A stretch of DNA of 64,000 nt, taken from assembly GCF_003854275.1 (NCBI RefSeq), contig NZ_QTQP01000015.1, forward strand, positions 89,875 through 153,874, in the 5' to 3' direction. A model generated the notes under the pieces. The model ran no database searches. It saw only the letters and a list, made by a program, of their open reading frames with translations, and was not told the origin of the DNA. This DNA is from Burkholderia sp. Bp8963 (GTDB lineage: Bacteria > Pseudomonadota > Gammaproteobacteria > Burkholderiales > Burkholderiaceae). The position numbers were made by a program, and so were the translations under genes. Position 1 is the stretch's first letter; each line of letters starts with the position of its first letter. Below are positions 25,206 to 33,373 of this stretch, piece by piece.

Positions 25206-26600
25206 ATGCTCGACATCGCACTGCGAAACCTGGTACGCAACCGCCGGCGCTCGATTGTCACCGCGGCATCGATCGCGATTGGCAGCGTCGCCGTCACGCT
25301 GTTCAGCGCGTTCGCCGCCAACGTTACGAACGGGCTGCAGACGGAAACCGTTGTTCGCCTCGGTCATCTGAACATCTTCCGCAAGGGCTACTTCGCGTCG
25401 GGCGGCGGCAACCCCGGCGCTTACGGTATTCCCGGCTACGCGCCCCTGATCGACAAGCTCCGGTCCGATCCGCTCCTCAAGCCGATGCTGACTGTCGTGA
25501 CGCCGACCGTCAGTGTCGGCGGCATCGTCAGCGGCACCGACTCGGATGCGTCCAGCACGTTCTTCGCGCAGGGGGTCGTGCCCGCGGACCGTCAAACGAT
25601 GGCGCAATGGAACGCGTACGGCCTGCCCGGCGCCGCCGATGCGCTAACGTCCGGCGTGCCCGAAGGCTCGATCGATAGCGGCATCGTCGGCGCAGGGCTC
25701 GCCCGCATCCTGAATCTTTGCGTGCCACCGGCTCCCCGCTGCGGGAACGGGGCGGCGGCCACGCAGACGCCGCCATCGCCGCCGGCCGATGGCACGCAGG
25801 CTCAACGCTTCGCCGATCTGGCGAAAGATGTCGCGGGCACAGGCGACCGGGCACCGGAATCCACCGTCAACCTGCTCGCCGCGACGTCCGGCGGCGCGCC
25901 AAACGTCGTCACCCTGCGCGTCGTCCGGCAAGTACGGCTTGGCATCAAGGAGCTCGACGACCGGTACGTCGGCATGCCGATCGCTCTCGCGCAGAAGCTG
26001 CTGTTCGGGCGCGGTGAGCGGCAGGCGACCGCGATCGTCGTTCAGCTCAAGGACACCGCCAACCTGCCGCGCGCGAGGGAGCGCATCGCGCAGCTCACGC
26101 ACGACAGCGCCGCACCGCTTGAAATCATCGACTTCGCAACGCTTTCGCCCGCATACCGGCAAATCAACGAGTTCTACGGAACGTTGTCAAATTGCCTGAT
26201 GGTGTTGATCTGTACTGTCGCGTTGTTCATGACCGTCAACACGATGAGCGCAAGCATCTTCGAGCGAACGCGCGAGATCGGTACGCTGCGCGCGCTGGGG
26301 ATGGACCGCGGGCCGCTGCGCCGACTATTCGTCGCCGAAGGGCTGCTGCTCGGCACGGCTGGCGCGACGCTGGGAGTCGGACTGGCTGCAGCGCTCGTGC
26401 TCGCGCTGAACCACGCTGGCCTAACTTGGATGCCGCCCGGCAGCCTGCGGCCGGTACCGATGCGCTTCAGCTTCGTCGGCGCCGTGCCAACGACCGTCGT
26501 CCTCTGGGTACTACTCGTGTTCAGTGCGGGACTGGCCGCGCGGTTCGCCGCGGGCCGTGCGGCGCGCCTGAACGTCGTCACCGCGTTGCGTCACGCGTGA
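25206..26600 (+). CDS. MacB/FtsX-family ABC transporter permease
   Basis: 464 residues, start taken as ATG 25206 (MLDIALRNLVRNRRRS); an in-frame TTG at 25197 is less likely. Topology: one N-terminal transmembrane helix (about 18-40), a long periplasmic MacB-PCD-like domain, then three C-terminal helices beginning near YGTLSNCLMVLICTVALFM. FERTREIGTLRALGMDRGPL is the cytoplasmic coupling segment of FtsX permeases. The periplasmic domain contains a Pro/Ala-rich loop (TQTPPSPPADG). With the upstream ATPase it likely extracts a lipid-like product from the inner membrane toward the periplasm. Confidence 0.9.
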   Translation: MLDIALRNLVRNRRRSIVTAASIAIGSVAVTLFSAFAANVTNGLQTETVVRLGHLNIFRKGYFASGGGNPGAYGIPGYAPLIDKLRSDPLLKPMLTVVTPTVSVGGIVSGTDSDASSTFFAQGVVPADRQTMAQWNAYGLPGAADALTSGVPEGSIDSGIVGAGLARILNLCVPPAPRCGNGAAATQTPPSPPADGTQAQRFADLAKDVAGTGDRAPESTVNLLAATSGGAPNVVTLRVVRQVRLGIKELDDRYVGMPIALAQKLLFGRGERQATAIVVQLKDTANLPRARERIAQLTHDSAAPLEIIDFATLSPAYRQINEFYGTLSNCLMVLICTVALFMTVNTMSASIFERTREIGTLRALGMDRGPLRRLFVAEGLLLGTAGATLGVGLAAALVLALNHAGLTWMPPGSLRPVPMRFSFVGAVPTTVVLWVLLVFSAGLAARFAAGRAARLNVVTALRHA

Positions 26601-26648
26601 GCCACCAATCGGCCGCCCGCTGGCGGCCATCATCGACCTCGGAGACCC

Positions 26649-27437
26649 ATGCGAAGAAGATCCTTCATGTTCGGCGCCCTTGCCATGCCCGGACTGCTCG
26701 CGCTGCCCCGCTATGCGGACGCCACCACCCGGAACGCCGACGACATCGTCACTGCAGTCGAGCGCCTGCTCGATCCGACGCCCGCGTATCGGATGTTCAA
26801 CACGATAGTCCAGTACGAGAACGGTGCTGAAATAAGCCGCATCAAGGTCGCCGTCTTCACGAAGCGGCATCAGTCGTCGGGCAAATGGTTGGACATCGTC
26901 CAGTACATCGATCCGCCACGCGATACTGGCAAGACCTTGCTCAATGACGGCGACGCGCTGTGGTTTTACGATCCCGCGTCGCGAGCCAGCCTGCGCATCT
27001 CGATGCAGCAGCGACTGCTCGGTCAGGCATCGAACGGCGACGTTCTCACTATCAACTACAGTCGCGATTACCGCGCGCGGTTGACCGGCGAAGCCGCCGT
27101 TGACGACGCCGATAAGAGACCGCACGACTGCAATGTCGTCGAGTTCACCGCCGCGTCCGACGCGGCCGTCTACGGTCGCCTCGAATACTGGATCGACAAG
27201 ACCACGAACGCGATCGTCAAAGGCAAGTGCTACGCGGACAGCGGACAGCTTCTGAAGCTCGTGTATTACCGAGAGCAAAAGCCGACGCTCGGCGGGGTGC
27301 GTCCGATGCAGGCCGTGCTGATCGATGCCGTGAACACCCGCCTTGTGACCACGATGAATTTCAGCGACTTCCGCGCCGTCGACATCCCCGATGCCTGGTT
27401 CCAACGTTCGTACCTGCCGCGCATCGATGCGTCCTGA
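26649..27437 (+). CDS. LolA-like outer-membrane lipoprotein-sorting family protein
   Basis: 262 residues, exported. The N-terminus MRRRSFMFGALAMPGLLALP has a twin-arginine-like RRSF, so Tat export is possible, with cleavage near YADA. The mature part contains TGKTLLNDGDALWFYDPASR and RISMQQRLLGQASNGDVL, hallmark segments of the periplasmic LolA-like group (COG2834-type) that carries lipidic cargo and is often encoded next to FtsX-type ABC transporters or RND pumps. Predicted to shuttle the exported product, or a lipid attached to it, across the periplasm to the barrel encoded next. Its 3' end overlaps the barrel gene by 11 bases. Confidence 0.85.
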   Translation: MRRRSFMFGALAMPGLLALPRYADATTRNADDIVTAVERLLDPTPAYRMFNTIVQYENGAEISRIKVAVFTKRHQSSGKWLDIVQYIDPPRDTGKTLLNDGDALWFYDPASRASLRISMQQRLLGQASNGDVLTINYSRDYRARLTGEAAVDDADKRPHDCNVVEFTAASDAAVYGRLEYWIDKTTNAIVKGKCYADSGQLLKLVYYREQKPTLGGVRPMQAVLIDAVNTRLVTTMNFSDFRAVDIPDAWFQRSYLPRIDAS

Positions 27438-28911
27438 CCGGTGCGCCGCCCGGCCGCTGGCGCTCGCGTGCGCCGGTCTCGTGCTGCTGATCGGCGGCGC
27501 ACGGTGCTTCGGAGCCGGTGCCGCCGCGCCCACCGGCACCGCCGGCGACGATTCGGCGCTAGACGGACTGGTCGATTCTGCGATGGACATTGTGCGGAGC
27601 CATGCAGACAGCGGAAGCGATGCCGCCGGCGACGGCGTTGCGTCGTATTCCGGACGGCGCTATGCCGAGGCCGCCATGACGCTTTATGACTACCGGCGCA
27701 TGCCCGTCGTGCCGATGCCGCCGGGCACCGCAACACCGAGCTGGCGCGCGCGCACTGACGTCGATTGGCAAGGTCGCTTCAAGGGCTTTGGTCCGTGGTC
27801 GTTTACCGTGAGTGACCGCTACAGCCTTCAACACGGCGAGTCTGACGACTGGTCGGCGAACTCACTCAGCCGCAATGATTTGCGCGAGCTGTATGCAACG
27901 TACTCGCCGGGGACCAGCCTCATGGACGTTGGGCGCATCAACATCCGCGGCGGAGTCGCGGCCGGCTACAACCCGACCGACTACTTTCGGTCGCGCTCCG
28001 TCGTGGAGCGTGTGTCGCAGGATCCGGCGGTGCTGCGCGAGAACCGGCTCGGCACAGTCGCAGTACGCGTGCAGCAGGTCTATGCGCGCGGCGCGTGGTC
28101 CGCGACACTGGCGCCGCGCCTCGCGCCGACGCCCGCGGTGGATGTCCAGGGGCAGACTGGCTTGAAGCCGCAGTTCGGACGCACAAACAACAGCGCCCGG
28201 CTCAAGCTCGACGCGAATTACGCGATCGCGCCGAACTTCTCGCCCGAAGTGTCGATGCTGTTTGAAAAGGATCGCAATCTGCTCGGGCTGAACCTGACGC
28301 GCGCGCTCGGCGACCGCGTGACCGGCGTGCTCGAGTGGAGCGGCGGATGGCAACGGAATCTGCTGGCGCGTGCGTATGCGGCGGGCGTGGCCGAGGGGCG
28401 GTTCCCGGCGAACTTCCGGCCGCTGCTGCCTTACGACAATGCGCTGAGGTTCAGGCAGGACCTCGCCGTCGGCCTCAGCTTGCCGATCAACGGCAACCTC
28501 GACGTGTCTGTCGAATACGACTTCCATCAGAGCGCGATGTCGTCCGGTGACTGGGACCGCTGGTTTGCCGCTGGCGCAGAGGCGCAGCGCTCGGGTAATG
28601 CGGCGCAGCTGGGCCAGTTGCAATACCTGAGGCAGTTCGCGTTGGACGAGCAGGAACCGATGAGTCGGCAGAATCTGTTCTGGCGCGCCGAGTGGCGGAA
28701 CTCGCTCGCGCCGAACGTGACCCTCGTCTACCTCGGCATCGTGAATCTGCACGATCGCTCGTCATTACAACAGTTGACGGCGCGATGGGATTATTCGAGG
28801 CAGTGGTCGTTCTCGGCGATTGTCAACCGCTATCTCGGCGGAGCTGCGACCGAGTACGGCAGCTATCAGACGAACATGGGCGTGCTGGCAAGCGCGATCT
28901 TCTACTTCTAA
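27427..28911 (+). CDS. Outer-membrane beta-barrel protein of an export module
   Basis: 494 residues from ATG 27427, giving a signal peptide MRPDRCAARPLALACAGLVL ending near CFGAGA. The mature chain is rich in alternating, aromatic-capped strands (SWRARTDVDWQGRFKGFG, WSFTVSDRYSLQHG, LDVSVEYDFHQSAM) and ends ASAIFYF, a terminal Phe as used by the Bam machinery. It is probably an outer-membrane barrel; similarity to DUF1302-like proteins is only suggestive. Position after ABC pair and LolA-like protein suggests it completes an envelope-spanning route. Overlaps the preceding gene. Confidence 0.75.
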   Translation: MRPDRCAARPLALACAGLVLLIGGARCFGAGAAAPTGTAGDDSALDGLVDSAMDIVRSHADSGSDAAGDGVASYSGRRYAEAAMTLYDYRRMPVVPMPPGTATPSWRARTDVDWQGRFKGFGPWSFTVSDRYSLQHGESDDWSANSLSRNDLRELYATYSPGTSLMDVGRINIRGGVAAGYNPTDYFRSRSVVERVSQDPAVLRENRLGTVAVRVQQVYARGAWSATLAPRLAPTPAVDVQGQTGLKPQFGRTNNSARLKLDANYAIAPNFSPEVSMLFEKDRNLLGLNLTRALGDRVTGVLEWSGGWQRNLLARAYAAGVAEGRFPANFRPLLPYDNALRFRQDLAVGLSLPINGNLDVSVEYDFHQSAMSSGDWDRWFAAGAEAQRSGNAAQLGQLQYLRQFALDEQEPMSRQNLFWRAEWRNSLAPNVTLVYLGIVNLHDRSSLQQLTARWDYSRQWSFSAIVNRYLGGAATEYGSYQTNMGVLASAIFYF

Positions 28912-28931
28912 CCCTAATACGCCTAATATCG

Positions 28932-30026
28932 ATGACAACAAGTCGCAGACTCGCCAACTGGCCGAAACTTCCGGCCCGGGTCGTCGCGGGCCTGTTCGCA
29001 GCGTGCTACGCGGCCGGTACTCCGCATGCGGCCGATGCGTGCGTACCGGCCGCGAATGCTGGCGTGAGCCAGCTCATCGGCCCGGCGACGCCGGAAGTCC
29101 AGAGCCTGCCGTGGCTCGTCTGGTATCCGACGGACGTACCCGAGCAGCCGAAGAGCGAGGGCCGCACCCGCTTCGCCGCCGCGCGCGACGCCGTGCCGCG
29201 TTCCGGCCGGTACCCGTTGATCGTGCTGTCGCACGGTTCCGGCGGAACGCCGATGACGCACTGGAAAACAGCGCGCTACTTCGCGCGACGCGGCTATGTA
29301 GTATTGGCGATCGTGCATCGGGACGACAACGCCGTCGACTCGTCGGGGAGTTCAACGCTGGAAGTCTGGCGCGCCCGCCCGAAGCAATGGTCTGCTGCGC
29401 TGGATGCGCTGCTCGCGTCGCACTATGCGCAGTTTATCGACCGGCAGCGGATCGCCGCCGTTGGATTCTCGGCAGGCGCTTATACGGCACTCGCGGTGGG
29501 TGGCGCGCGTCCATCGTCGCTTGCGCTAGACGACTATTGTCTCGCCCATCCGCAAAGCGACGTTCTCTGCGTCCAGTACGGACCATTGCGCCGGGCCGGC
29601 GTACGCGTCGAACGCTGGCTCGATATGCGGCAGGAATCGCTCGACGTGTCGAAGGACGCCCGCGTGCGTGCTGTCGTTGCGATGGCGCCTCCCGGCGCCG
29701 CGCTGTTTGCTGCGACGGGACTGCGGCAACTAGACGTGCCTACGCTGTTGCTGCAGGGTGATCGCGACGACGTGCTGAAATATCCCAACGATGCACGCTA
29801 TCTCGCATCCGTACTCCGCGAGCGCGTTGAATACCACACCGTGCCGGGCGGCCACTTCGTGTTTGTGTCGATCGATCCGGCGTGGTTGCGCAACACCCGG
29901 CCAGATGCCAACGCGGAAGACGAAACGGCGGCGCTGCGCACTGCGAACCAGCTAACGGCGACATTCCTCGCGCGCGCGCTGGCGGATCCTAAACAACCAG
30001 ACAGTCGCTCACGGAAGTGCTTCTGA
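28932..30026 (+). CDS. Exported alpha/beta hydrolase, PAF-acetylhydrolase/dienelactone hydrolase-like
   Basis: 364 residues from ATG 28932. A signal peptide is present (LPARVVAGLFAACYAAGTPH, cleavage near AADA), so periplasmic. Core motifs: oxyanion strand PLIVLSHGSGGTPMTHW, nucleophile Ser in AAVGFSAGAYTALAVGG, Asp in LLLQGDRDDVLKY and His in TVPGGHFVFVS. The family includes lipases, PAF acetylhydrolases and related esterases. A clearly paralogous but unsecreted copy follows directly. It may trim or activate the product after export. The gene starts 20 bases after the barrel gene. Confidence 0.88.
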   Translation: MTTSRRLANWPKLPARVVAGLFAACYAAGTPHAADACVPAANAGVSQLIGPATPEVQSLPWLVWYPTDVPEQPKSEGRTRFAAARDAVPRSGRYPLIVLSHGSGGTPMTHWKTARYFARRGYVVLAIVHRDDNAVDSSGSSTLEVWRARPKQWSAALDALLASHYAQFIDRQRIAAVGFSAGAYTALAVGGARPSSLALDDYCLAHPQSDVLCVQYGPLRRAGVRVERWLDMRQESLDVSKDARVRAVVAMAPPGAALFAATGLRQLDVPTLLLQGDRDDVLKYPNDARYLASVLRERVEYHTVPGGHFVFVSIDPAWLRNTRPDANAEDETAALRTANQLTATFLARALADPKQPDSRSRKCF

Positions 30027-30054
30027 CTGTCGCATCGTGCAATTTACCGCTCAT

Positions 30055-31086
30055 ATGAACGCAACCTTGACCACACGCAACACGACCGACACCCGTCAAG
30101 AAGCGGGCGCGTCAGCATCTGCCGCCGAAGCCTGTCCGGTCGGTTTTCGCCAGCGCACGCTGAAGTTCGGGCGCGCGCCCTTGCCCGTCGGACTTTGGTA
30201 TCCGACCGACGAGCCGGAGCACATGCAGTTTTTTGGACCGTTTTCGATGCGTGTCGCGCTTGACGCGACACCGCGGCAAGGCAACGGGCATCTTGTCGTG
30301 ATCTCGCATGGCTCGAAGGGAAATCACCTCGGCCACCGCGGCACCGCACGCGAGCTTGCGGCCGCCGGCTACGTCGTCGCCGCGCCGTTGCATCCGCATG
30401 ACAACTATCTCGACGACAGCCAGAGTGGTACGCCCGCGCTTTGGCGCGACCGTCCGGCTCATCTGCGCACCGTCGTCGACGTGGTGCTGTCGGATCCGGC
30501 GTTCGGACCTCTGCTGGTGCCGGACGCGTGCGGCGTGATGGGATTCTCGCTAGGTGGCTATACGGCACTGAGCGTGCTGGGCGCGCGCGCCAGCGTGCAC
30601 GCGCTGGCCGATCACCGCCGGCGCCATCCGGACGATCTGTTGCCGGTCGCACCCGACGATGCCGGGCTTTCTCCCGGCGAACTGGACGCGATGCTTGCCG
30701 CGCATCCGGACGCGTTCGCGTCGGAACACGACGCGCGTTTCAAGGCCGCCGTGCTGCTCGCGCCGTTGTGCGCGCTGTTTGCGGACGCCGATCTGCGTGC
30801 GATCGACGTGCCGGTGTCGCTATTTTGCGCCGAACGCGACGACGTGCTGCGCGAGCCGTATCACGCGCATCGGCTCGCCGCGTTGCTGCCATGCTTGAGG
30901 CGTTTCGAGTGCGTGGCGTCGGCCGGACATTTCTCGTTCCTGACGCCGTTCCCCGGCGCACTTCACGACGAGCTGCCGGTGCTCGCGCGCGACGCGCCCG
31001 ACTTCGATCGCGGCGCGTTCCACGAGCGACTGAATCGGCAGATTGTGTCGTTTTTCGACGACGCGCTGCGAGGAGGGCGGTCGTGA
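30055..31086 (+). CDS. Cytoplasmic alpha/beta hydrolase, paralogue of the preceding exported enzyme
   Basis: 343 residues; ATG 30055 chosen, with an in-frame GTG at 30037 as alternative. No signal peptide. Shares the layout of the preceding protein: LWYPTDEPEHM versus VWYPTDVPEQP; HLVVISHGSKGNHLGHRG; nucleophile in GVMGFSLGGYTALSVLGAR; Asp in FCAERDDVLREPYH; His in ASAGHFSFL. The two arose by duplication and now act on opposite sides of the inner membrane. A role in product release, editing or self-protection is possible; no substrate can be assigned. Confidence 0.87.
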   Translation: MNATLTTRNTTDTRQEAGASASAAEACPVGFRQRTLKFGRAPLPVGLWYPTDEPEHMQFFGPFSMRVALDATPRQGNGHLVVISHGSKGNHLGHRGTARELAAAGYVVAAPLHPHDNYLDDSQSGTPALWRDRPAHLRTVVDVVLSDPAFGPLLVPDACGVMGFSLGGYTALSVLGARASVHALADHRRRHPDDLLPVAPDDAGLSPGELDAMLAAHPDAFASEHDARFKAAVLLAPLCALFADADLRAIDVPVSLFCAERDDVLREPYHAHRLAALLPCLRRFECVASAGHFSFLTPFPGALHDELPVLARDAPDFDRGAFHERLNRQIVSFFDDALRGGRS

Positions 31087-31538
31087 CGACGAACGTGATG
31101 ACCGGAGGTGGGGGCAACTACGAAGCGTGGCTCGGCGAATTGCTTGAAAGTATTCCGTTCCTGCAGTATCTCGGCGCGCAGCTGGTGCGATGCGGTTGCG
31201 GCGAAGCGGTACTGCACCTCGACGTGCAGGCGCATCATCGCAATAGCTGGGGCGTCGCGCACGGCGGTCTCGTGATGACATTGCTCGATTCGGCGATGGG
31301 GCTGGCCGCACAGAATCCCGGTTCGGGAACCTCGCCCGGCATGGCGACAGTCCAGATGAGCTCGCAGTTCATTCACGGGGCGGCGGGCCGTCTCGTGGCA
31401 AGGGCAAGAGTCGTACACCGCAGTTTGGCGCTAGTATTCTGCGAGGCGTCCGTTGTCGACAGTCGCGAAAGCCTGTGTGCCCAGGGTATGGCCGCGTTCA
31501 AACGGCTATCTGTGTCGCCTTCGAAATCTGGCGCCTGA
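31083..31538 (+). CDS. PaaI-type hotdog thioesterase
   Basis: 151 residues. A GTG at 31083 is chosen as start because AGGAGG lies six bases upstream and GTGA overlaps the previous stop; ATG 31098 is the alternative. Hotdog fold with the PaaI signature HHRNSWGVAHGGLVMTLLDS, where the Asn/His and Asp form the thioester-cleaving site, and ATVQMSSQFIHGA later. It likely releases the product or mis-primed groups from ACP or CoA. It is the last gene of the cluster; 65 bases later lies a hairpin and then conserved leftward genes. Confidence 0.9.
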   Translation: MTTNVMTGGGGNYEAWLGELLESIPFLQYLGAQLVRCGCGEAVLHLDVQAHHRNSWGVAHGGLVMTLLDSAMGLAAQNPGSGTSPGMATVQMSSQFIHGAAGRLVARARVVHRSLALVFCEASVVDSRESLCAQGMAAFKRLSVSPSKSGA

Positions 31539-31598
31539 GGACAGGGAATCTCATGACTTTGACACCGGCGCGGCGCGAGCTGTCCTCGAGCGATGCTT

Positions 31599-31634
31599 AA
31601 AAAAATGCCGTTCGGCCTGTCGGGCGAACGGCAT
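31599..31634 (-). terminator. Rho-independent terminator for the EamA transporter gene
   Basis: Ten-base-pair stem ATGCCGTTCG/CGAACGGCAT (31605-31614, 31625-31634) with a 10-base loop. On the left it is flanked by a run of A, which is a T-run on the minus strand, so it ends leftward transcripts from 31835-32737. There is no T-run on its right, so it is not a clear terminator for the rightward cluster. The 31539-31834 stretch holds no gene. Confidence 0.8.
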
Positions 31635-31834
31635 CTCGAATCGGAATCCTGTGAACGTGATCAACGTCACAGACCGCATCATACGAGCGACGCCGATCGC
31701 ATCGCATCGGGTGTTTCCCTACAACTTCTTACAACGCAATACAGGCGTGCCCGATGCGCTCGCGCGCGTCGTTTTCACACGCGTCCGACCCCGCCGCCGC
31801 ACGCCATGGCGGTGAACTGAATCGCACGAGCATT

Positions 31835-32737
31835 TCAGCTTCCGGCGGCCATCCGGCGCCCCGGCACGATGCGCCAGCCGAGGTTGACGCCGGCCGCCGC
31901 GAGCAAAATCAGCAGCGCGCCGAGCACCTGCGTCCACGCGAGCGTCTGCCCGAACGCGATGCGGTCGACCGCGATCGCGACGACCGGATAGACGAACGAC
32001 AGCGCGCCCGTCATCGCGGTCGGCAGCTTCTGGATCGCGCCGTACAGCAACACGTACATCACGCCCGTGTTCACGACGCCGAGCGCGACGAGGTCGAGCC
32101 ATTGCGCGGGCGTCGCGGGCAGCGTGTCGAAGTGCGCGAACGGCGCGAGCATCACGACGCCGAGCCCGACCTGCAGTAGCGCGAGCAGATGCGGCGGCGT
32201 GCCCTTCAGGTGCTTCGTGATGATCGACGACAGCGCATACAGGAACGCCGCGCCGAGCGCGAGCGCGACGCCTTCGAGGTAGGCGCCCGGCACCGCGAGC
32301 ACGGCCGGCTCGACACGCACCACGCAGACGAGGCCGACGAACGCGAGCAGCATCCACGCGAGCGTCGACGCGGTGACCCGCTCGCGGAACACGATCGCGC
32401 CGAGCGCGACGAGCATGAACGGCTGCGTGTTGTAGACGGCGGTCGCCATCGAGATCGATGCGCGCGAATACGCGGCGAACAGCAGCAGCCAGTTCGCGAC
32501 GATCGCGACGCTGCCGAGCGCGGTGAGGCCGAGCATGCGCCACGAGAACAGCGAGCGGCGCAACAGGCCGAACGCCGCGCAGACGAGCACGAGCGTCGCG
32601 CCGCCGAACACGCAGCGGAAGAACACCACGTTGGCGAGCGGCTGCCGCGACGACATCACGAGCCAGCCGATCGTGCCGGACATCAGCATTGCAGCGACCA
32701 TCTCGGCGGCGCCGCGGCGAATTTCGTTCGAGGTCAT
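31835..32737 (-). CDS. EamA/RhtA-family (DMT superfamily) exporter
   Basis: 300 residues from ATG 32737 (a GTG directly before is in frame). Ten predicted transmembrane segments in two EamA repeats, starting AAEMVAAMLMSGTIGWLVMS and with SFVYPVVAIAVDRIAFGQTL near the end, a hallmark of the family. Such proteins export amino acids or metabolites. A divergent Lrp/AsnC regulator begins 111 bases away, a common arrangement in which the regulator senses the amino acid and controls the exporter. It marks the return to conserved chromosome after the accessory cluster. Confidence 0.93.
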   Translation of the reverse strand: MTSNEIRRGAAEMVAAMLMSGTIGWLVMSSRQPLANVVFFRCVFGGATLVLVCAAFGLLRRSLFSWRMLGLTALGSVAIVANWLLLFAAYSRASISMATAVYNTQPFMLVALGAIVFRERVTASTLAWMLLAFVGLVCVVRVEPAVLAVPGAYLEGVALALGAAFLYALSSIITKHLKGTPPHLLALLQVGLGVVMLAPFAHFDTLPATPAQWLDLVALGVVNTGVMYVLLYGAIQKLPTAMTGALSFVYPVVAIAVDRIAFGQTLAWTQVLGALLILLAAAGVNLGWRIVPGRRMAAGS

Positions 32738-32848
32738 CACAGTTTCCGTTGAGGGATTGGATGACTTCGATTCTAGGAACTTGCTTTCGCGATCTCCACG
32801 ACTAAACTGAAGCGAATCCGCCGCTTCACCTTCGAAAGCAAAGCCACC

Positions 32849-33340
32849 ATGACCAAACGCCTTTCACCCCCTGCGGTCGCGTCGCTCGACGCGACCGACC
32901 GCGCGATCCTCGCCGCGCTCGCCGACGATGCGCGCATCGCGACCAGCGAGCTCGCGCGGCAGATCGGCCTGTCGGCGCCCGCCACCGCCGACCGCGTGCG
33001 GCGGCTCGAAGCGCAGGGCGTGATCGCGGGCTTCACGGTCGAGCTCGATCCGCGCGCGCTCGGCTACACGCTGCAGGCGATCGTCCGCGTGAAGCCGCTG
33101 CCCGGGCAGTTGCATCTCGTCGAGGAGCTGTTGCGGCGCATTCCCGAGTTCGTCGAATGCGACAAGGTGACGGGCGACGACTGCTTCATCTGCCGGCTCT
33201 ACCTGCGCACGATCGAGCAGCTCGACGGGATCCTGTCGAAGGTGACGGAGCGCGCGGAAACCAGCACCGCGATCGTCAAGTCGACGCCCGTGCCGCGCCG
33301 GCTGCCGCCGCTCGCAGACGACGACACGGCGCGCCGCTGA
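32849..33340 (+). CDS. Lrp/AsnC-family transcriptional regulator
   Basis: 163 residues. N-terminal HTH: ASLDATDRAILAALADDARI then LARQIGLSAPATADRVRRLE. C-terminal RAM effector domain: VIAGFTVELDPRALGYTLQ, IPEFVECDKVTGDDCFICRL. Typical length. It is transcribed away from the EamA exporter and is expected to respond to an amino acid and act on the shared 111-base intergenic region. No clear palindromic operator was picked out there. Confidence 0.93.
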   Translation: MTKRLSPPAVASLDATDRAILAALADDARIATSELARQIGLSAPATADRVRRLEAQGVIAGFTVELDPRALGYTLQAIVRVKPLPGQLHLVEELLRRIPEFVECDKVTGDDCFICRLYLRTIEQLDGILSKVTERAETSTAIVKSTPVPRRLPPLADDDTARR

Positions 33341-33347
33341 CGTGCGG

Positions 33348-33373
33348 CCGGCTCATGCGACCGGCTCATGCGA
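33348..33373 (+). repeat. Perfect 13-base tandem duplication containing a stop codon
   Basis: CCGGCTCATGCGA occurs twice in a row at 33348-33360 and 33361-33373. It lies in the short gap between the converging lrp-type and dehalogenase genes, and the second copy contains the dehalogenase stop codon (33366-33368 on the minus strand). Probably a recent slippage duplication at the gene end. Confidence 0.85.
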
